Of a stretch of DNA of 18,715 nucleotides, positions 14,555 to 18,715 are shown piece by piece. The notes under the pieces are model-generated. The model ran no database searches and was not told the DNA's origin. It saw only the letters and a list, made by a program, of their open reading frames with translations. The first letter of the stretch is position 1, and each line of letters opens with the position of its first letter. The DNA comes from Candidatus Sulfotelmatobacter sp. (GTDB lineage: Bacteria; Acidobacteriota; Terriglobia; Terriglobales; Acidobacteriaceae), in the NCBI GenBank assembly GCA_030037575.1, contig JASHRB010000542.1, positions 1-18,715 of the forward strand. Direction: 5' to 3'. A program made the position numbers and the translations under genes.

Positions 14555-15121
14555 ATGACCTGGATTCGAACCATACCGCTGGCCCAGGCGGAGGAGAAGC
14601 TGCTGAAGGCGATTGAGGGTGAGAAATCGCTTTATCCGAAAGAGTACGCCCTGCCGGTACATCCCGACCCTTCCGGCGGGTCATCGATTGTGGGGTCGCA
14701 CACGCTGATTCCCGAGGCGCTCTATCACGCTTTTTCCACGTTTGGCGTGCTCATGTCGCCGGAGTTGCCGCTGCGCCGGCGGCAGCATGAAATGATCGCG
14801 ACCATGGTCTCGGTGACCAACCGGTGCGTTTATTGAATCGAGTCGCACGCAGAGTTTCTGCGTAGGGTCACGCTGGACAAGGAACTGGTGGAGGCGCTGG
14901 AAAAAGATTACACCACCGCGCCCATCACCCAGCAGGAGCGGGTGATGGTGGATTATGTGGTCAAACTGACCAAGGACGCCACCCAGGTTTGGAAGGATGA
15001 TATCGAAAAATTACGGGCAGCGGGATTTGACGATCGCGGCATTTTGCAGATCACGCTGATCGCCTCGTGGTTCAACTACATCAATCGCGTGGCCGATGCG
15101 CTGGGAGTGGGGCGGGAGTGA
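14555..15121 (+). CDS. AhpD-like peroxidase-related selenoprotein (CxxU), UGA94 read as selenocysteine
   Basis: Starts at ATG 14555 with a strong RBS (GGAGGAAGG, 14540-14548). The frame meets TGA at 14834-14836 and then continues, open and family-like, to TGA 15119-15121 (188 residues if read through). The TGA falls on the second cysteine of the AhpD/carboxymuconolactone-decarboxylase motif: '[20 protein letters not shown]', i.e. Cys91-x-x-Sec94 with His98. Glu79 lies 12 residues before Cys91, the spacing of Glu118/Cys130 in Mycobacterium AhpD, and His98 matches His137, so the proton relay is intact. A SECIS-like hairpin follows the TGA. Predicted role: thiol/selenol peroxidase or reductase in the cytoplasm. 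Ending at the TGA would leave a 93-residue product lacking the helices after the motif. The alternative is a nonsense mutation of TGC/TGT; the hairpin and intact 3' frame argue against it. No sel genes are in the window. Confidence 0.85.
14847..14863 (+). promoter_or_regulatory. bacterial SECIS element of the AhpD-like selenoprotein gene
   Basis: A perfect 7-bp stem ACGCAGA/TCTGCGT with loop GTT begins 10 bases after the UGA (14834-14836). The E. coli fdhF minimal SECIS is likewise a 17-nt upper stem-loop about 11 nt after UGA, with loop G and U contacted by SelB. The loop G is 18 nt from the UGA, inside the accepted range. It lies within the coding sequence (residues 98-103). Confidence 0.75.
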
Positions 15122-15212
15122 AAGCCGTCGGGGCCCGCTGTGCGCCAGATCAATATTCTCATTGCCGCCATGGGCAAGAACGATCAAGCTGCTGCCGCCA
15201 CGGGAACATCGA

Positions 15213-15677
15213 ATGAGACTGCCCGCATCGCTGGGATGGGCCTTGCTGACCGCGAGCGCGTTTGCCCAGACGAAGGTCGCGACGCCTCCGCCGCCGATCA
15301 CCCACGAGCAGGCGGTCGCCAATGAAAAAAACCTGTTTGCCGCCGACCAGAAGCACGACCTGGAAACCCTCAAGTCGATGGTGGCCGACGATTTTGTCGA
15401 CGTAAACCAGGACGGCATCTGGGAAGACAAACCTGCGCTTCTCAAAGAAATCCCCACCTTTAGGTTGCTGAGCTACCCGCAGAAGAATTTTCTCGTGGTC
15501 GTGATGGGGCCTTATGCCTATGCGATCAGCTACGATTCGGAGGCAACCGTGGTGGGGGCAGACGGCAAGCAGATGCAGGCGCAGAATGCACTGAACACGG
15601 TGTGGCTCTGGGGTGACGGCCGCTGGCAGATCCTGCTGCACTGCCGGGGAGAACCGAAAAGTTTGAGCGCGAAATAG
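15213..15677 (+). CDS. secreted DUF4440/SnoaL-like (NTF2-fold) protein
   Basis: 154 residues from ATG 15213. The frame runs further upstream, overlapping the selenoprotein end, but only this ATG is followed by a signal peptide: 'MRLPASLGWALLTASAFAQ', with likely cleavage after AFA. The mature part has the DUF4440 layout: a first helix 'EQAVANEKNLFAADQKHDLE', then 'MVADDFVDVNQDGIWEDKPALL', then strands ending 'NTVWLWGDGRWQILLHC'. These NTF2-fold proteins usually bind or isomerise small molecules; catalytic residues are not obvious, so binding is as likely as catalysis. It is 91 bases after the selenoprotein stop on the same strand and is probably co-transcribed. A terminator follows. Confidence 0.85.
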   Translation: MRLPASLGWALLTASAFAQTKVATPPPPITHEQAVANEKNLFAADQKHDLETLKSMVADDFVDVNQDGIWEDKPALLKEIPTFRLLSYPQKNFLVVVMGPYAYAISYDSEATVVGADGKQMQAQNALNTVWLWGDGRWQILLHCRGEPKSLSAK

Positions 15678-15712
15678 AAAGTCCCGAATTGCCTCCTCCA
15701 CCCACTAAACTT

Positions 15713-15736
15713 GCCTGGGAGGCCAGGGCGGTTTTT
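15713..15736 (+). terminator. probable intrinsic terminator after the DUF4440 gene
   Basis: Stem GCCTGG/CCAGG(G)C with one bulged G and loop GAGG (15713-15729), then GG and five T. It lies 36 bases after the DUF4440 stop and over the TTG at 15711, which speaks against that codon as the start of the next gene. Confidence 0.55.
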
Positions 15737-15770
15737 GTTTGTGCCGCGCGGGCTTTTCCGCTTTCACCTC

Positions 15771-18317
15771 ATGGCTGAATCCTTGGCGCAGTTTTTCCTG
15801 ACGAACTTTCAGGCGCACCACGATGAGCGCGCCTATGGCCAGAGGTGCGGGTATCGCATGGAGTGGTTCACCTATGGGCAAGTGCTGGAGATGGCTTTTG
15901 GTTTCGCCGACGAGTTGGCGCGCGGCCAAATTGAGAAAGGCGAGCGGATGATGCTGTGGGGCAAAAACTGCGCGCAGTGGGTTGCGGCGTTTTTCGGTTG
16001 TGTGCTGCGAGGCGTGATTGTGGTGCCCATGGACGATGGCGCCTCTGGAGATTTTGCATTGCGCGTGGCCCGGCAGGTGGAGGCCAGGTTGTGGGTCGGT
16101 TCGCGGGAACACGCCGCCGAGGGGGTCGCGGCGGTGGCTCCGCTAATCGCTTTTGACGAGATCAAAATTCCCCCTGCTCGCAAAAGGAGCGGGAAGCGGC
16201 GCCCTCCGGGCCAAGCGGAGGTGGCCATCGGGCGCGCCGATGTGCTGCAGATTGTCTTCACTTCTGGAACCACGGCAGAGCCCAAGGGGGTGGTGATCAC
16301 CCATGGCAACGTGCTGGCCAACATTGCGCCGTTAGAAAAAGAGATGCGGCGGTATTTGCCCTATGAGCGGTGGGTGCATCCGCTGCGGTTTTTAAATTTG
16401 CTGCCGCTGAGCCATGTATTCGGGCAATTTCTGGGCATGTTGTTGCCTCCCTTGCTGGGCGGGACGGTGATTTTTCAGGAGGAGATGAAGCCCTCGGAGA
16501 TTGTGAATACCATCCGGGGGGAACGGGTTTCCGTACTGGTGAGCGTGCCCAGAGTTTTGCAGTCGCTGCGGCGCTGCCTCGAGCAGAACTTAAAAGACGG
16601 CGGTCAGCTCGAGAAATTTCATCGGCGATTCCGGGCGGCGGAAGCGAAACACTTTCTGCATCGCTGGTGGATTTTTCGCCGCATTCGCCGGAAGTTTGGC
16701 GGGAAGTTTTGGGCGTTCATCTGTGGTGGCGCGGCGCTCGATGCGGAGACGGAAGAATTCTGGCAACGGCTGGGCTATGCGGCGATTCAAGGCTACGGGC
16801 TGACGGAGACGACCTCGCTGATCAGCGTGAATCATCCCTTCCGGTTGGGGAAGAGATCGATTGGCAAAGTGCTGCCCGGACGAGAACTGAAGCTGGCGGA
16901 AGATGGCGAGATTTTGATTCGCGGGGACGGGGTGGCGGCCGGGTATTGGAGCGGATCGCGCCAGGTGGCTCGGCAGGTCGCGGATGAGCAGGGGTGGTAT
17001 CGCACGGGAGATGTGGGCGCGCTCGATGAAGCGGGAAATCTTTACTTCAAGGGGCGCAAAAAGGAGGTGATTGTCACTCCCGCGGGTTTGAACATTTATC
17101 CGGAGGATTTGGAAGCGGCGCTGCGTGCGCAGCCGGAAATGAAAGACTGTGTGGTTGTGGGAATCGAGCGCCAGGGTAACGCCGAAGCTTGCGCGGTGGT
17201 GATTTTGCGGAGCCATGCCAACGTAGGGGAGGTGGTGGAGCGCGCGAACAATTCGCTGGCGGAATTTCAAAAGATGCGAACCTGGCTGAAGTGGCCGGCT
17301 GAAGATTTTCCCCGCACCAGCACGCAGAAGCCGAAGCGCAATGTAATTGCAGAATTTGCCGCCACCGAGATTGCGGGGCAGGAAGCCATCGCGAATGAAA
17401 ATCCGGTGATGGAACTGGTGGCCCGCATGGCCGGGAAGAGAATCAGAAATGCCCAGGCGGACGCGCGGCTTGATTCTGATCTGGGCTTGAGTTCGCTCGA
17501 TCGAGTGGAACTGATGGGCGCGCTCGAAGATCGATATCAGGTGGACCTCAGCGAGACCCGCTTCAGCGCGGTGCGCACGGTTGGCGACATCGAAAAGATG
17601 TTGCGCGGCGACGGGGTGCAGCGCGTGGAATATCACTATCCCGCCTGGGTGCTGCGCTGGCCGATCACCTGGATTCGCTGGCTGGCGCATTATTTGCTGG
17701 TGAGGCCGGCAATGTTGCTGCGGGGCTGGCCGGAAATCGTAGGCCGGGAGAATTTGCGCGGCTGGAACGGACCGATGCTGGTGGTGTGCAATCACATCGG
17801 TGATGTCGACGTGGGTTTTGTGCAGACCGCTCTGCCCGTGCGGCTGCGATTTCGGCTGGCAACGGCGACGGGCGGTGAGGCGCTGGAGATTTTGCGCACT
17901 CCCCCAGCCGGCAGAAATTTCTTGGCCAAAATCTATGACCGGGTGCGGTGGATGCTGGGAGTTTCGCTGCTAAATTTATTTCCCCTGCCGCGGGAAGCCG
18001 GCTTCCGGCAAAGCTTTCGCTACGCCGGCCGCGCCGTAGATCGTGGGTATAGCGTTCTGGTTTTTCCCGAAGGGCGGCACACCACGACCGGCAAAATGAA
18101 TCCGTTTCGCGCGGGAATCGGATTGCTGGCCAATAATCTCCGGGTTCCGCTGTTGCCCATGCGCATTGACGGATTGTTCGAAGTGAAGCAGGCGGGGAGA
18201 AGATTTGCGCCGCCCGGCAAGATTCGCGTACTCATTGGCAAGCCGATCGGTTTCACTGCGGGAATCGATCCCGGGCAAAGGGCGAGGGATTTGCAAAAAG
18301 CGGTCGAAGCTTTGTAG
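15771..18317 (+). CDS. fused AMP-dependent acyl-activating enzyme / acyl-carrier domain / PlsC acyltransferase
   Basis: ATG 15771 gives 848 residues; earlier GTG (15741) and TTG (15711) starts are possible, but the TTG lies in a terminator and none has a clear RBS. Domain 1 (about 1-530) is an ANL-type adenylating enzyme: 'TSGTTAEPKGVV' (about 164), 'GYGLTETTS' (about 341), 'GWYRTGD' (about 408), 'KGRKKEVIVTPAGLNIYPED', and Lys in 'TQKPKR'. Domain 2 (about 545-615) is an acyl carrier: 'DLGLSSLDRVEL', phosphopantetheine Ser at about 575. Domain 3 (about 650-848) is PlsC: the HX4D motif 'NHIGDVD' (His675), 'FPEGRHT' (765-771) and 'VPLLPMRIDG'. It would activate a fatty acid, load its own carrier and acylate a lysolipid or similar acceptor at the membrane. 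E. coli Aas has the ligase and PlsC domains in the reverse order without a carrier. Acceptor unknown. Confidence 0.9.
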   Translation: MAESLAQFFLTNFQAHHDERAYGQRCGYRMEWFTYGQVLEMAFGFADELARGQIEKGERMMLWGKNCAQWVAAFFGCVLRGVIVVPMDDGASGDFALRVARQVEARLWVGSREHAAEGVAAVAPLIAFDEIKIPPARKRSGKRRPPGQAEVAIGRADVLQIVFTSGTTAEPKGVVITHGNVLANIAPLEKEMRRYLPYERWVHPLRFLNLLPLSHVFGQFLGMLLPPLLGGTVIFQEEMKPSEIVNTIRGERVSVLVSVPRVLQSLRRCLEQNLKDGGQLEKFHRRFRAAEAKHFLHRWWIFRRIRRKFGGKFWAFICGGAALDAETEEFWQRLGYAAIQGYGLTETTSLISVNHPFRLGKRSIGKVLPGRELKLAEDGEILIRGDGVAAGYWSGSRQVARQVADEQGWYRTGDVGALDEAGNLYFKGRKKEVIVTPAGLNIYPEDLEAALRAQPEMKDCVVVGIERQGNAEACAVVILRSHANVGEVVERANNSLAEFQKMRTWLKWPAEDFPRTSTQKPKRNVIAEFAATEIAGQEAIANENPVMELVARMAGKRIRNAQADARLDSDLGLSSLDRVELMGALEDRYQVDLSETRFSAVRTVGDIEKMLRGDGVQRVEYHYPAWVLRWPITWIRWLAHYLLVRPAMLLRGWPEIVGRENLRGWNGPMLVVCNHIGDVDVGFVQTALPVRLRFRLATATGGEALEILRTPPAGRNFLAKIYDRVRWMLGVSLLNLFPLPREAGFRQSFRYAGRAVDRGYSVLVFPEGRHTTTGKMNPFRAGIGLLANNLRVPLLPMRIDGLFEVKQAGRRFAPPGKIRVLIGKPIGFTAGIDPGQRARDLQKAVEAL

Positions 18318-18329
18318 CCCCACAGTCAC

Positions 18330-18362
18330 GCCGGGATTCGATCAGCAATCCCGGCATTTTTT
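18330..18362 (+). terminator. intrinsic terminator of the ligase-carrier-PlsC gene
   Basis: A perfect 9-bp stem GCCGGGATT/AATCCCGGC (18330-18338 with 18347-18355), 8-base loop, then A and six T. It lies 13 bases after the stop codon. Confidence 0.9.
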
Positions 18363-18561
18363 CGCGGGACCGGTGGACACCTTCATCGCGCCGGCGTGGC
18401 CCTCAAAGCGTTGGCTGCCAGTCTCGAGGATCAGCGGACTGGTAGCGAGTCGGACCTTGCCTCGGGCAGAACAACGCTGGGGCATCTCCGATTGAGGTCC
18501 ATCCCTCTGGGAGGCGGGCAGCAAATCCATTTGTGGGGCAGGGGCAAACTCGCAACCGCGT

Positions 18562-18715
18562 TTACTCTTCGTCCACGCCAGATTCTTCCGCAGGAAGATT
18601 CCATCCGATCTGCAGCAGCGGCAGGTTGGCCTGCTGCAGCCCGCGATTGAGCGCGGGCAGGTCCGAATTTTTCATGGATTCCCAGCGCTGGGTCAGCTGC
18701 GCGGCGTCCTGCTCG
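18562..18715 (-). CDS. C-terminal fragment of a larger protein (5' part outside window), possibly BNR/VPS10-type
   Basis: The minus frame runs open from the right window edge to TAA at 18562-18564, giving 50 residues: 'AAQLTQRWESMKNSDLPALN', 'LQQANLPLLQIGWNLP' and an acidic tail. The 'W..mKn.DLPaLN..L..a.lP.l' pattern resembles the C-terminal helix of large secreted acidobacterial BNR/VPS10 (sortilin-like) repeat proteins. That assignment rests on a short tail only. It is convergent with the ligase-carrier-PlsC gene. Confidence 0.6.
   Translation of the reverse strand, partial: EQDAAQLTQRWESMKNSDLPALNRGLQQANLPLLQIGWNLPAEESGVDEE

Noticed and set aside
14834..14836. TGA as an ordinary stop or nonsense mutation splitting the AhpD-like gene in two.
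   Set aside because: The position is exactly the second catalytic Cys, the 3' half is intact, and a SECIS-like hairpin sits at the right distance; recoding explains all three. The mutation hypothesis is kept as a test in the findings.
18342..18530. Minus-strand 62-codon frame between the terminator and the right-edge gene.
   Set aside because: It overlaps the terminator of the ligase gene, has no RBS, and its composition is not protein-like enough to accept.

Overview
The window looks like a chromosomal segment of an Acidobacteriota-type soil bacterium (Terriglobia/Koribacter-like). This is inferred from the moderately high GC, the protein styles (large TPR proteins, short helical hypotheticals, a GT-C-like membrane protein, a VPS10/BNR-like C-terminus at the right edge) and the gene mix; no rRNA or marker gene is present to prove it. 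No tRNA, rRNA, CRISPR array or intact transposase was seen.

Layout. (1) 1-951: 3' part of a nucleotidyltransferase-fold gene. (2) 952-2821: poorly coding accessory stretch. It holds a 51-aa basic small protein on the minus strand (1653-1808). Divergent from it is a strong sigma70-type promoter whose expected start point coincides with an ATG at 1923, followed by three overlapping small genes (TAATG and ATGA junctions), each of which appears to need one frameshift to read through. (3) 2822-5803, minus strand: a GT-C-like membrane protein, a 4_2-type 'phage holin' family membrane protein and an SDR oxidoreductase in one direction. (4) 5789-6535, plus: a YceH/DUF480 protein, divergent from the membrane protein. 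(5) 7151-8050: a lipoprotein with a good RBS and an intrinsic terminator. (6) About 8157-8635: an ORF-less group II intron RNA between the convergent lipoprotein and thiE genes. (7) 14163-8683, minus: a co-directional run of a 1073-aa TPR protein, a small membrane protein, a LOG-family Rossmann protein and thiE. (8) 14555-18317, plus: an AhpD-like protein with an in-frame UGA, a secreted DUF4440/SnoaL-like protein, and an acyl-activating-enzyme/acyl-carrier/PlsC fusion ending in a clear terminator. (9) Right edge, minus: C-terminal 50 residues of a larger protein.

The most exciting item is the gene at 14555-15121. The second cysteine of the AhpD CxxC catalytic motif is a TGA codon. The frame stays open and family-like on both sides, and a perfect 17-nt stem-loop with a GUU loop begins 10 nt after the TGA, where a bacterial SECIS element is expected. 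The Glu and His of the AhpD proton relay sit at the right spacing. This is best read as a selenoprotein with a Cys-x-x-Sec centre. Second are the compact ORF-less group II intron and the decayed or frameshifted three-gene cassette. Third is the one-polypeptide AMP-ligase/carrier/acyltransferase, which combines steps normally split over several proteins.
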